Assembly: GCF_014656135.1 (NCBI RefSeq)
Contig: NZ_BNBV01000018.1
Location: 62,001-126,000, forward strand
Source: Streptomyces thermodiastaticus
Lineage (GTDB): Bacteria > Actinomycetota > Actinomycetes > Streptomycetales > Streptomycetaceae
Reading direction: 5' to 3'
DNA: 64,000 nucleotides
How positions within the stretch are numbered: position 1 is the first letter of the stretch; each line of letters opens with the position of its first letter. Below the pieces are notes generated by a model. That model was not told the origin of the DNA and did not search any database. It saw nothing but the letters and a program-made list of their open reading frames with translations. The position numbers were made by a program, and so were the translations under genes. Shown here piece by piece: positions 18,199-27,044 of this stretch.

Positions 18199-19014
18199 AT
18201 GACGTCGACAACCGAGGGGGCCGAGGCCGAGCCCAGCAGGCCGGCGCGGCCTCGGCTCGTGCGCGAGCTGCTGCTCGTCGCGGGGCTGTTCCTCGTCTAC
18301 AAGGCCGCGCGCCAGCTGGCCGCGGACCACACGACCGAGGCCTTCCGCAACGCCCACCGGGTGTGGCACGCCGAGAGAGCCGTCCATCTGCCGGGCGAGG
18401 CCGCGGTGCAGTCCCTGCTGCTGCACGGCGACACCCTGATACATCTGGCCAACACCTACTACGCGACGGTGCACTTCCCGGCCACCGCGGGCCTGCTGAT
18501 CTGGCTGTACGTCAAACGCCCCGAGCACTACGTGTGGACCCGCCGCGTCCTGGCCGCGCTGACCGGCGCGGCGCTGGTGCTGCACCTGGCCTTCCCGCTC
18601 GCCCCGCCGCGCATGCTCGGCGAGGCGCATCTGATCGACACCGGGCGTGTCTACGGACCGTCGGTGTACGGGCCGCCGACCACCGACCATCTGTCCAACC
18701 AGTACGCCGCCATGCCGTCGCTGCACTTCGGCTGGGCGGTGATGGTGGCGGTCGCCCTGGTCGTCGCCACCCGCTCGCGGTGGCGGTGGCTGTGGCTGCT
18801 GCACCCCCTGATCACCCTGCTGGTGATCGTCGGCACCGCCAACCACTACTGGCTCGACGCCCTCGCGGCCGGCGGGCTGCTCGCCCTCGCCCTGGTCGTG
18901 GTCCCGCGGCCGCACCGAAGGCCGGCGATCCCGGCTCCGCGCCGCGAGGCCGCCGTGGGCGGCGGGACGGCCCTGGACGGCGGGACGGCCGGCCTGCTGG
19001 GAGCCACGCGATGA
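18199..19014 (+). CDS. PAP2-superfamily integral membrane phosphatase
   Basis: A 271-aa polytopic protein of the PAP2_3 (inositolphosphotransferase/IPC synthase-like) branch. The PAP2 active-site motifs are visible as PSLHFGWAV (catalytic His, about residue 175) and NHYWLD (nucleophilic His, about 215), with about six hydrophobic helices. It probably dephosphorylates or exchanges a lipid phosphate at the outer face of the membrane. The start at 18199 (MTSTTEG) follows GAGGGG by about 9 bases. Its stop overlaps the next gene (ATGA), making a two-gene operon under the TetR array. Confidence 0.87.
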   Translation: MTSTTEGAEAEPSRPARPRLVRELLLVAGLFLVYKAARQLAADHTTEAFRNAHRVWHAERAVHLPGEAAVQSLLLHGDTLIHLANTYYATVHFPATAGLLIWLYVKRPEHYVWTRRVLAALTGAALVLHLAFPLAPPRMLGEAHLIDTGRVYGPSVYGPPTTDHLSNQYAAMPSLHFGWAVMVAVALVVATRSRWRWLWLLHPLITLLVIVGTANHYWLDALAAGGLLALALVVVPRPHRRPAIPAPRREAAVGGGTALDGGTAGLLGATR

Positions 19015-20093
19015 GCGCCGTGCCGATCGCCGTCGTGCTGTCCCTGGTCTCGGCCGTGGCCTACGCGGCCGCCGCCGTCTGCCAGGAACGGCTCGCCGCG
19101 CGGGCCGGAGGGACCGGCACGCTGCGGCTGCTGCGCTCGGGCGCCTGGTGGTGGTCGGTGGTGCTGAACGGATCGGGGGCCCTGCTGCACGTGGTGGCCC
19201 TCAAGTACGGTCCGCTCACCGTGGTGCAGCCGCTGGGAGCGCTCACCCTGGTGGCGGCCGTGCCCCTGGGCGCGCTCACGGCGGGACGGCGGGTGGCCGC
19301 GGTCGAGTGGCGGGGCACGGTGTGCACGCTCGCCGGGCTGGCCGCCCTGCTGGTCGCGGCGGCCGGACCGGCGCCCCGGCAGGTGCTGAGTCCCGGTCAG
19401 GCGCTGGCCGTCGCGGGTGCCACGGCCGCCCTCATCGGGGTGCTGTCCCGGCCCGGGGCACGCCCGGGTCTGCGGCACGCGACCGCGTCGGGGGTCGCCT
19501 CGGGGGTGGCCTCCGCCCTCACCCAGACCGTGACCGTGGCCGCAACGGACCACACCGGGCCGCTGCTGAGCGCCCGGGTGATCGTCGTCACGCTGCTGGT
19601 GGCGGTGTTCGCGGCGGGCGGGCTGCTGCTGTCGCAGACCGCCTACCGAGGAGGGCTGGGCGCCCCGCTGGCGGTGGTGACGCTCGCCAACCCGGTGGCG
19701 GCCGCGGTGATAGGGATCACCCTGCTCGGCCAGGGCCTGCAGGGCGGAGCGCTCGGCGTGGTGCTCGCCCTGGCGGGCGCCGCGCTCGCCTCCTGGGGGG
19801 TGGTGGACCTGTCACGGGCACCCCGGCCCGGCGCGCCCTCGGGTCCCACCCGGCCCGAGCCGAGCCGTCCGGCCGCAGCCGACGCCCTCGAGGCCGACGG
19901 CCAGGACGGCGGCCCGGACACCGAGACGCGGGGCCGCGGCACCGGGCATCCCGTGACCACGCTGCGTCCCCGGCAGGAGCAGGCGGCACCGCCGGCGCCC
20001 CGGAAGCCGGGCCTGCGCCCGCCCGGGGACCCGGCCGCAGCGGCCGCCGGCCCGTCCGGCCCGTCCGGATCCTGTCCGGCCCGGACCGCCTGA
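19011..20093 (+). CDS. EamA/DMT-family membrane transporter-like protein
   Basis: A 360-aa protein with about nine to ten hydrophobic helices in residues 1-285, arranged as two EamA-like halves, and a hydrophilic Pro/Ala/Gly-rich tail of about 75 residues. The segment LKYGPLTVVQPLG and its second-half counterpart VVTLANPVAAAVIG are typical of the DMT family in Actinobacteria. The substrate is unknown. Translation is coupled to the PAP2 gene by the ATGA at 19011. The tail has low sequence complexity and may be disordered. Confidence 0.83.
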   Translation: MSAVPIAVVLSLVSAVAYAAAAVCQERLAARAGGTGTLRLLRSGAWWWSVVLNGSGALLHVVALKYGPLTVVQPLGALTLVAAVPLGALTAGRRVAAVEWRGTVCTLAGLAALLVAAAGPAPRQVLSPGQALAVAGATAALIGVLSRPGARPGLRHATASGVASGVASALTQTVTVAATDHTGPLLSARVIVVTLLVAVFAAGGLLLSQTAYRGGLGAPLAVVTLANPVAAAVIGITLLGQGLQGGALGVVLALAGAALASWGVVDLSRAPRPGAPSGPTRPEPSRPAAADALEADGQDGGPDTETRGRGTGHPVTTLRPRQEQAAPPAPRKPGLRPPGDPAAAAAGPSGPSGSCPARTA

Positions 20094-20196
20094 GCACCGC
20101 CCGGTCCGCCGTCCGGACCTCGTTCTCGCGCGACCGCCGTCCGAACCGCGGTCTCGCGCGCCCGCGGACCGGGCCGCGGTCTCCCGCCGGCTCTGC

Positions 20197-21129
20197 TCAG
20201 CCCAGGCCGCGCGAGTCCTGCTTCAGAGCCGTGTCGACGGTCAGCGCCGTCGCCACCACCAGGCTCAGCAGCGGTTCGGGCAGCTGGTAGTGGATCTGCA
20301 GGACGTAGTTGTCGGCGGTGGTGAACAGCGTCTTGGCCAGGCCCTCCCAGGTCTTGGTGATCCGGGCGACCTCGTGGTCGGCGTGGTCGACGATGGCGAA
20401 GTTCCAGGCGCGCCAGTTCTCCGCCTTGATCGCGCCGACCTGCGTGCCGCCCGCGACCATCGCGAAGTTGATCTTGCCGAAGACGTTCTGCTGGACGATC
20501 TCACCGACCTGGGAGCCGTCCGGGCGGGAGACGATCACCCGCGACTTCAGCAGCTTCGCCGGCCGGGTGAGCACCAGCTGCGGCTGCCCGTAGGCGTCGC
20601 GGATCTCCAGCCGGTGCGTCATGAACTGGTCCAGGCTGGAGACGAACCGCAGCGCCTTCTTCATCGCGCTCTGCCCGACCTCGGTGACCGAGCCGATCTG
20701 CCGGCCGTTCTGGTCGAAGACGCTGTACTCGTTGGTCAGCTCGATCAGCTTGGCCTTCTGGTTGACCACGAGCACCGGCTCGGTGAACAGGGTGCCGCCG
20801 CCGGGGCCGCCGGCGGTGACCCCGGCCTGCTGCCGCACCTGGTGCTGCACCCGCGGATCCACCGCGGCGGGCTGGGCAGGGGCCTGCGGCGGCACCTGCG
20901 CCGCCGGCGGCTGCTGAACCTGCGGCGGCACCTGCGGGGCCGGCTGATGTGGCACCTGCGGCGGTGCCTGTGCGGCCGGCGGCTGCTGCGGAGCCTGCTG
21001 CGCCAGGTGGGCCCGGGGGTCGGCATGGGTGTGCCCGGTCCACTGGGTGCCGTCCCAGTACCGCAGCGTCCCGGCCGCTCCGTGCGGGTCGGGGTACCAG
21101 CCTGCAGGTGTGTTCGAATGCGTGGTCAC
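20197..21129 (-). CDS. DUF2510 + LURP-one/phospholipid scramblase-like protein
   Basis: A 310-aa protein. Residues 8-35 form a DUF2510 module (AGWYPDPHG ... RYWDGTQW). Residues 36-105 are a Gln/Pro/Ala-rich linker with repeated PPQVPxQ units. The C-terminal 200 residues form a tubby-like beta-barrel of the LURP-one/scramblase family (LFTEPVLVVNQK, YSVFDQNGRQIGSV, SRPDGSQVGEIVQQN), ending in a hydrophobic helix (PLLSLVVATALTVDTAL). A membrane-associated role is inferred; scrambling activity is not shown for bacterial members. It lies 54 bp upstream of the phospholipase C stop-side neighbour on the same strand. Confidence 0.83.
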   Translation of the reverse strand: MTTHSNTPAGWYPDPHGAAGTLRYWDGTQWTGHTHADPRAHLAQQAPQQPPAAQAPPQVPHQPAPQVPPQVQQPPAAQVPPQAPAQPAAVDPRVQHQVRQQAGVTAGGPGGGTLFTEPVLVVNQKAKLIELTNEYSVFDQNGRQIGSVTEVGQSAMKKALRFVSSLDQFMTHRLEIRDAYGQPQLVLTRPAKLLKSRVIVSRPDGSQVGEIVQQNVFGKINFAMVAGGTQVGAIKAENWRAWNFAIVDHADHEVARITKTWEGLAKTLFTTADNYVLQIHYQLPEPLLSLVVATALTVDTALKQDSRGLG

Positions 21130-21183
21130 CGGGGCACACTACCGCGAGCCGGCCGGGAAGCAACCGCTTCCCGGCGGTGGCCC

Positions 21184-23241
21184 TCACTCCGCGCCGATGG
21201 CCGGATCGCTCACGCCCGGCTGCCCGTTCTCCACATGTCCGGCGAACCGCCGCAGGAAGCCGGTGTCCGACGGCGCGACCACGGTCAGGTCGTACCAGCG
21301 CCGGCTCGCGGCGAGGTCGAAACGGCGCCGCACGGTGGTGCCCGGCCGCACCCGCACCACGTACTTCCGTCCCTTGTGGTAGGCGTCGGCCACCGTCAAC
21401 GACACCGCCTTCGTGCCCTGGTTGGTGAAGGTCAGCTCGACGTCCGCACCGGTGTGCCGCGCGGTGACCTCCGGTCCCGCATCCCCCGCCCGGCCCTTGA
21501 ACGCGCGCAGGAAGCCGTCCGGGCCGTGCACGGTCAGCTCGTGCGCGCCGCCACGGTCGGCCGCGTCCCAGGTGCCGGAGACGGTGGTGCCGGCCGCGGT
21601 GGTGTAGGTCCACGGCCCGTCGTCACGGTTGGCGGAGGTGACCAGAAAGGCCGCACCGGCGTGCGGCCCCGAGGAGAAGGTGAGCGTGAGCGTCCCGGCG
21701 GCCGGGTCCGCCGAGGCGTCCACGAAGGGCGCGTACTTCAGCGGTCGGGTGGGACGCTGCCCCCGCTCCTGCCGGGGCAGCGCGCCGCGGGCGGGCGGGG
21801 CCGGCACGTAGTCGGGGTGACGGTCGCGGTCCGGCGGCCGGTATCCGGCGGTGTCGGGCAGCGGCACCGGCCGGGTGTCCGGCCGGGAGAAGTCGAAGGC
21901 GGAGGTCAGATCGCCGCAGACGGCACGCCGCCACGGCGAGATGTTCGGCTCGTGCACCCCGAAGCGGCGCTCGATGAACCGGATGACCGAGGTGTGGTCG
22001 AAGGTCTCGGAGCAGACGTAGCCGCCCTTGCTCCACGGGGAGACGACCAGCATCGGCACCCGCGGCCCGAGCCCGTACGGTCCGGGGACGTTCCCCCCGT
22101 CGCCCGGGAACACGTCCGATCCGGCGTCGGCGGTGGAGGCGCCCTGCGCGGCCGAGGCGGGCGGGAACGGCGGCACGACGTGGTCGAAGAAGCCGTCGTT
22201 CTCGTCGTAGGTGAGGAACAGCACCGTCTTCGCCCACACCTCGGGCACGCCGGTCAGCGCGTCGAGGACCTGGGAGACGTACCAGGCGCCGTAGTTGGCC
22301 GGCCAGTTGGGGTGCTCGGTGAAGGCCTCGGGGGCGACGATCCAGGAGACCTGCGGCAGCGTCCCGTTCTTGACGTCGGCGCGGAGCCGGTCGAAGAGGC
22401 CCTCGCCGGTGCGGGCGTCGGTACCGGTGCGGGCCTTGTCGTACAGCGGGTCGCCGGGGCGGGCGGTGCGGTACTGGTCGAAGTAGAGCAGGGAGTTGTC
22501 ACCGTAGTTGCCGCGGTAGGCGTCCTGGATCCAGCCCCAGCCGCCCGCCGCGTCGAGGCCGTCGCCGACGTCCTGGTAGATCTTCCACGACACCCCGGCA
22601 CGCTCCAGGCGCTCGGGATACGTCGTCCAGCTGTACCCCTTCTCGTCGTTGCCGAGGACCGGGCCGCCGCCCGTGCCGTCGTTGCCGACGTACCCGGACC
22701 ACAGGTAGTAGCGGTTGGGGTCGGTGGAGCCCGGGAACGAGCAGTGGTAGGCGTCGCAGATGGTGAAGGCGTCGGCCAGGGCGTAGTGGAACGGTATGTC
22801 GTCGCGGGTCAGGTAGGCCATGGACGTGGCGCCCTTGGCGGGCACCCACCGGTCGTGCCGGCCGCCGTTCAGGGCGGCCTGGGTGTCGTTCCAGCCGTGC
22901 GGCAGGTCCTGGACGAACGCCAGGCCGAGGTCGTCGGCGTCGGGGTGGAACGGCAGGATCTCCGTGCCCGTGTCGTCCTTCTGGTGCCAGACCGGCTTGC
23001 CGCCCGGCAGGGTGACCGGGCGCGGGTCGCCGAAGCCGCGGACCCCGCGCAGGGTGCCGAAGTAGTGGTCGAAGGACCGGTTCTCCTGCATGAGGACGAC
23101 GATGTGCTCCACGTCCTCGATCGACCCGGTGCGATGGTGGGCGGGCAGCGCGGCGGCCCGCTGGATGCTGGCGGACAGTGCGGTGAACGCCGTGGTGGCG
23201 CCGGCGATCTGCAGGAAGCGGCGCCGGTTGACGTCGGGCAT
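21184..23241 (-). CDS. Phosphocholine-specific phospholipase C (Tat-exported)
   Basis: A 685-aa secreted enzyme of the phosphoesterase/acid-phosphatase PLC family that hydrolyses phosphatidylcholine or sphingomyelin. A twin-arginine signal (NRRRFLQIAG) opens the chosen start at 23241; the frame upstream of it has no homology. The catalytic domain shows MQENRSFDHYFGTLRGVRGF near residue 55 and the metal-site segment FLTYDENDGFFDH. Two C-terminal beta domains (DUF756-type) occupy about 510-685. The length is typical. Secretion of phosphate-releasing PLCs is often under PhoP control; I saw no clear PHO box in the 170-bp promoter region. Confidence 0.92.
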   Translation of the reverse strand: MPDVNRRRFLQIAGATTAFTALSASIQRAAALPAHHRTGSIEDVEHIVVLMQENRSFDHYFGTLRGVRGFGDPRPVTLPGGKPVWHQKDDTGTEILPFHPDADDLGLAFVQDLPHGWNDTQAALNGGRHDRWVPAKGATSMAYLTRDDIPFHYALADAFTICDAYHCSFPGSTDPNRYYLWSGYVGNDGTGGGPVLGNDEKGYSWTTYPERLERAGVSWKIYQDVGDGLDAAGGWGWIQDAYRGNYGDNSLLYFDQYRTARPGDPLYDKARTGTDARTGEGLFDRLRADVKNGTLPQVSWIVAPEAFTEHPNWPANYGAWYVSQVLDALTGVPEVWAKTVLFLTYDENDGFFDHVVPPFPPASAAQGASTADAGSDVFPGDGGNVPGPYGLGPRVPMLVVSPWSKGGYVCSETFDHTSVIRFIERRFGVHEPNISPWRRAVCGDLTSAFDFSRPDTRPVPLPDTAGYRPPDRDRHPDYVPAPPARGALPRQERGQRPTRPLKYAPFVDASADPAAGTLTLTFSSGPHAGAAFLVTSANRDDGPWTYTTAAGTTVSGTWDAADRGGAHELTVHGPDGFLRAFKGRAGDAGPEVTARHTGADVELTFTNQGTKAVSLTVADAYHKGRKYVVRVRPGTTVRRRFDLAASRRWYDLTVVAPSDTGFLRRFAGHVENGQPGVSDPAIGAE

Positions 23242-23411
23242 GGGCGGCGGACCTTCCGTGCGGCAGCGGCTTCCGGCCGCTGGACGACTCGTTGCTGGGC
23301 GAGGCGAGTGTTCCAAGCGGAGGCAACGGAACAGAAGGGTTCGATGGCACGCATGTGAACACCTGGCCACGTGAGGTGTGCGGATCCGGCCACGTGGGGA
23401 AGCTCGCGTGC

Positions 23412-24698
23412 ATGGCACAGACACGGACGACGACACGCCCGGGGACCAGACACCCCGTGCGGCAGCTGCTGGCGGCATCGGTGGGCAATGCCGTCGAATG
23501 GTACGACTGGTACGCGTACACCTTCCTGGCCGCCTACATCGCCGACGCCGTCTTCCCCAAAGGCACCGGCGACTCCCTGGTGCCGCTGCTGTCGACGTTC
23601 GCCGTGTTCGCCGTCGGCTTCTTCATGCGGCCCCTGGGCGGGCTGCTCATGGGCGCGGTCGCCGACCGGCGCGGCCGCCGGGCCGCGCTGACGGTCACCA
23701 TCCTGCTGATGAGCGCCAGCAGCCTGCTGGTCGGCCTGACCCCGGCCTACGCCTCGGCGGGGGCGGCCGCGCCCGTGGTGCTGGTGCTGGCCCGGCTGCT
23801 GCAAGGTCTGTCGGTGGGCGGCGAGTTCGCGGCCTCCACCACGTTTCTCGTGGAGTCGGCGGGGCCGGGCCGGCGCGGGCTGTTCTCCAGCTTCCAGTAC
23901 GTCTCCACGACCGCGGGACAGCTGGTCGCGTCGGGGATCGCGACGCTGCTCGTCGACACCCTCGACGAGCACGCCATGGACGGCTGGGGCTGGCGGGTGC
24001 CGTTCTGGTTCGGCGGGCTGCTCAGCCTGGTCGGCTTCTGGATCCGGCGCGGCGCCGAGGAGACCCGCAGCGACGAGCAGCGGCAGGCGCCGCGCCCCGG
24101 CCTGTTCGAGGCGCTGCGCCGGCACCCGCGTGCCTCGGCGCTGATCGTGGGCATCACCGCGGGCGGCACCCTCGCCTACTACACCTGGACCTCGTACCTG
24201 CCGACGTACGCGGAGCTGAACGCGGACGTCAGCAGGTCGGACGCGCTGCTGGCGGGCACGGTGTCGCTGGCGTTCTTCGGGCTGCTGCAGCCGGTCGGCG
24301 GGCTGCTGTCGGACCGTCTCGGACGCCGTCCGCTGCTGCTCTTCTTCGGCCTGGGCTTCGCGCTGCTGTGCGTGCCGCTGCTGCACGCGCTCGACGGCTC
24401 CTTCGGGGTGCTGCTGGTGGTGCAGCTGGCGGGCATGGTCCTGCTGACCGGGTTCACCTCGATCAGCGCGGCCGTCAACGCCGAGGTGTTCCCGCCCCGG
24501 GTGCGCGCGGCCGGCATCGGCTTCCCCTACTCCCTGGCCGTCGCCCTGTTCGGCGGGACGGCGCCGTACGTCGGCACGCTGTTCAAGCAGTGGGGGCACT
24601 CCGGGATCTTCCCGTGGTACGTCGCCGTGCTGTGCCTGCTGTCGTCGCTGGTGTATCTGCGGCTGCCGGAGACCGCCCACCGGGAGCTGGCCCGCTGA
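23412..24698 (+). CDS. MHS-family MFS permease (organic acid/osmolyte:H+ symporter-like)
   Basis: A 428-aa, 12-helix major facilitator of the metabolite:H+ symporter type (KgtP/ProP/ShiA relatives). Characteristic motifs are the GNAVEWYDWYAY first helix, the loop GAVADRRGRR between helices 2 and 3, and LLQGLSVGGEF in helix 4. The substrate cannot be told from sequence; alpha-ketoglutarate, shikimate or a betaine are typical. The ATG at 23412 gives the expected short N-terminus. It is divergent from the phospholipase C gene, which would fit uptake of a choline-derived or dicarboxylic product, but that is a guess. Confidence 0.88.
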   Translation: MAQTRTTTRPGTRHPVRQLLAASVGNAVEWYDWYAYTFLAAYIADAVFPKGTGDSLVPLLSTFAVFAVGFFMRPLGGLLMGAVADRRGRRAALTVTILLMSASSLLVGLTPAYASAGAAAPVVLVLARLLQGLSVGGEFAASTTFLVESAGPGRRGLFSSFQYVSTTAGQLVASGIATLLVDTLDEHAMDGWGWRVPFWFGGLLSLVGFWIRRGAEETRSDEQRQAPRPGLFEALRRHPRASALIVGITAGGTLAYYTWTSYLPTYAELNADVSRSDALLAGTVSLAFFGLLQPVGGLLSDRLGRRPLLLFFGLGFALLCVPLLHALDGSFGVLLVVQLAGMVLLTGFTSISAAVNAEVFPPRVRAAGIGFPYSLAVALFGGTAPYVGTLFKQWGHSGIFPWYVAVLCLLSSLVYLRLPETAHRELAR

Positions 24699-24749
24699 CG
24701 GCGGGCGGGCGCGGCCCCCGGCGGGACGGTCGTGCGGCCAGGTCGCGGG

Positions 24750-26975
24750 TCAGGCCGTCGCGTACACCTCCACCTCGCTGAGCTGGCCGGCCGGCCAGCC
24801 GGTGTTGGCGGTCACGGTCAGCCGCAGCCAGCGCAGGCTGGTGTCACCCGGCAGGTTCACGGTCACGGTGTTGCCACTGGCCGGGTCGAAGCGGTAGTCC
24901 TGGGGGCCGGCCACGGTGGAGAAGGAGGAGCCGTCGGTGCTGCCGAGGACCGCGATGGTCTGGGTGCGGGCACCCCAGTCGGGCGACGGCGGCAGCTTCA
25001 GCACCAGCCGGCGCACCGCCCGCGGCGCGCCGAGGTCGACCGTCAGCGACTGCGGGAAGGCGTTGTTGGCGGACTCCCAGTAGGTGGTCGCGTCGCCGTC
25101 GACCGCCTTGCCCGGGGTGTAGACGTCCTGGGAGCCGGTGGCGGTGGCCGGCCGGCCCTGGGCGAGGTTGCGGTTCGGGTCGGGTTCCGGGTTGCCCTGG
25201 CCGGGCTGCGGCCAGGTGGAGCAGTCCGACCAGGTGGTGTCCCATCCGGAGTTGCCGCCGCCGTCGGTGACGGTGAAGGTGCCCGAACCGGACGGGAAGG
25301 GGCAGTTGTAGATCCCGGCGGCGCCGGTGCCGGTGGCGGTGACGTTGCGGAAGGTGGCCTCGCCGGGTGCCTCGGCCTGGACGACGACGGTGCCGGTGTT
25401 CTTCACGGCGGCACCGTCGACGGTGACGTTCTTCACGGCGTGGCCCTGACCGCCGCCGGAGACGAACTCGAAGGCGCTGTACGGGCTGTCGGTGATCGTG
25501 GTGTCGGTGATGTCGACGCGGGCCTCGATGGCGCTGTCGTAGGAGTCGACACGCAGCGCGCCCATCGGGTGGTTCCAGTTGGGGTTGATCGCTCCGGTGC
25601 GCACCAGGGTGTTGCCGTCGACGGTGATGGTGCCGGCCAGCGGGTGGAAGGGCTCGGCGAACTTCTGGTTGGAGATCGCGATGCCGCTGCCCAGCGCGTT
25701 GGTGTCGGAGATCAGGTTGCCCTTGACGGTGATGTCCGTGCCGCCGTAGATCGCGATGCCGTTGGCGAGGTTGGGCTGGGTGATCGTGTTGTTCTCGAAG
25801 CGGCAGTCGGTGTCCGGGGCGTACAGGGACCACATGGCGAGCGCGTCGTCGCCCTGGTTGCGCAGGAAGTTGTCGCGGACCGTGACGTTCTTGGCGGTGC
25901 CGTTGAGGTTGAGGCCGTCGGCGGTGGTGTCGAGGATGCGGTTGTTCTCCACGACGAGGTCGTCGTTGGTGCCGGTGAGCCACAGACCGACCTTGACGTG
26001 CTGGATCCACATGCCGGACACCGAGGAGCCCGGGCCGAGCGAGCCGTTGACGAAGTTGTCCGGGCTGGAGTCGACGCGTTCGGTCACCTCGCCGATGACC
26101 GCGAAGTCCTTGAGGTGGACGTGGCCGGCGGAGTCGGTCTGGTCGATGAAGTGGGAGCTGTGCACGACCGAGTACCAGCTGCCCGCGCCCTGCAGGGTGA
26201 CGTTCTGCACGCCGCTGAGGGGGCCGGTGATCCGGTAGTCGCCCGGCGGGATCCACACCACGCCGCCCTGGGCGGCGGCGATGGCGTCGCGGAAGGCCTG
26301 GGTGGAGTCGCCCTGGCCGGTGGGGTCGGCTCCCTTGTCGGTGACGGAGACCGAGCCGGCGGGCTGCCCGGCCGCCGCGGACACCTGCTCGAAGTCGGCG
26401 ACGTCCACGGTGACCTGCACGTTGGTCGCCTGCAGGGTGACGGTGTCACCGGCCTGGACGTCACGGCCCAGCAGCAGACGGGTGTTGTCGTAGAAGTGGT
26501 GGGTCTTGGCGCCGGGGATCCAGCCGGTGTCGACGTAGGAGTACTTGGAGGTGACGGTCAGGCTGCGGTCGAGCTTCGTGCCGTTGACGTAGACGTCGAG
26601 GGTGCCCGACTGGCCGTCGGGGACGCTGTAGGCGACGGTGAGGGCGTTGGCCGCGCGGGGCACGGTGAACTCCACGCGCTGTCCGGCGTCCAGGCGGACC
26701 GCCTGGCGTCCGGAGGCCTCCGAGGCGAGGGTGCCCTGGGTGTAGTCGGGGCCGATCTTGGTGCCGGTGGTGGTGGCGGACTCGGCCTCGACCGAGGTGA
26801 ACGGCAGGTCCGCGCCCGCGGTCGCGGCCTGGGCGGCCGGCGCGGCCTGGGCGGCCGGCGCGGCCTGGGCGGCGGCCGCGCCCAGCGCGACGAGCATGCC
26901 CGCCGCGAGCGCGACGGCCGCGCCGATGGCGGACAGCCGGCGGCGTGCGGCGGGGGTTCTGGTGGTGCCGTGCAT
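24750..26975 (-). CDS. Secreted GH87-like alpha-1,3-glucanase/mycodextranase with CBM and F5/8C domains
   Basis: A 741-aa secreted beta-helix hydrolase. A long signal peptide is followed by AAQAAP repeats, a CBM6/35-like domain (about 60-195), a right-handed parallel beta-helix (about 205-590), and a C-terminal F5/8 type C (discoidin) domain (about 610-741). The GH87 catalytic aspartates are visible as ADG (Asp353) and GDD (Asp376, Asp377), in the spacing known for alpha-1,3-glucanases. It probably cleaves alpha-1,3-(or mixed 1,3/1,4-)glucan outside the cell. It is the last gene of a locus that also has an importer and a GH13 glucosidase. A GH28-related pectinolytic assignment is the alternative, but the GDD context favours GH87. 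Confidence 0.83.
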   Translation of the reverse strand: MHGTTRTPAARRRLSAIGAAVALAAGMLVALGAAAAQAAPAAQAAPAAQAATAGADLPFTSVEAESATTTGTKIGPDYTQGTLASEASGRQAVRLDAGQRVEFTVPRAANALTVAYSVPDGQSGTLDVYVNGTKLDRSLTVTSKYSYVDTGWIPGAKTHHFYDNTRLLLGRDVQAGDTVTLQATNVQVTVDVADFEQVSAAAGQPAGSVSVTDKGADPTGQGDSTQAFRDAIAAAQGGVVWIPPGDYRITGPLSGVQNVTLQGAGSWYSVVHSSHFIDQTDSAGHVHLKDFAVIGEVTERVDSSPDNFVNGSLGPGSSVSGMWIQHVKVGLWLTGTNDDLVVENNRILDTTADGLNLNGTAKNVTVRDNFLRNQGDDALAMWSLYAPDTDCRFENNTITQPNLANGIAIYGGTDITVKGNLISDTNALGSGIAISNQKFAEPFHPLAGTITVDGNTLVRTGAINPNWNHPMGALRVDSYDSAIEARVDITDTTITDSPYSAFEFVSGGGQGHAVKNVTVDGAAVKNTGTVVVQAEAPGEATFRNVTATGTGAAGIYNCPFPSGSGTFTVTDGGGNSGWDTTWSDCSTWPQPGQGNPEPDPNRNLAQGRPATATGSQDVYTPGKAVDGDATTYWESANNAFPQSLTVDLGAPRAVRRLVLKLPPSPDWGARTQTIAVLGSTDGSSFSTVAGPQDYRFDPASGNTVTVNLPGDTSLRWLRLTVTANTGWPAGQLSEVEVYATA
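26824..26877 (-). repeat. 18-bp tandem repeat encoding AAQAAP units in a signal-peptide region
   Basis: Two perfect copies (26824-26841 and 26842-26859) and one partial third copy of an 18-bp unit encode alternating Ala-Ala-Gln-Ala-Ala-Pro just after the signal-peptide core of the GH87-like enzyme. Copy number probably varies between strains without changing the reading frame. Confidence 0.85.
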
Positions 26976-27044
26976 GTGCTGATCCCTTCGTGTGGGGGTT
27001 GCGGGGATAGCGGTGTGGAGGGGGTGCGGTCGGGCGGCGCCGTG

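Noticed and set aside
18813..18870. PAP2-like gene as part of the NRPS cluster or as a resistance gene
   Set aside because: It is more than 22 kb away and coupled to its own EamA partner and TetR control region.
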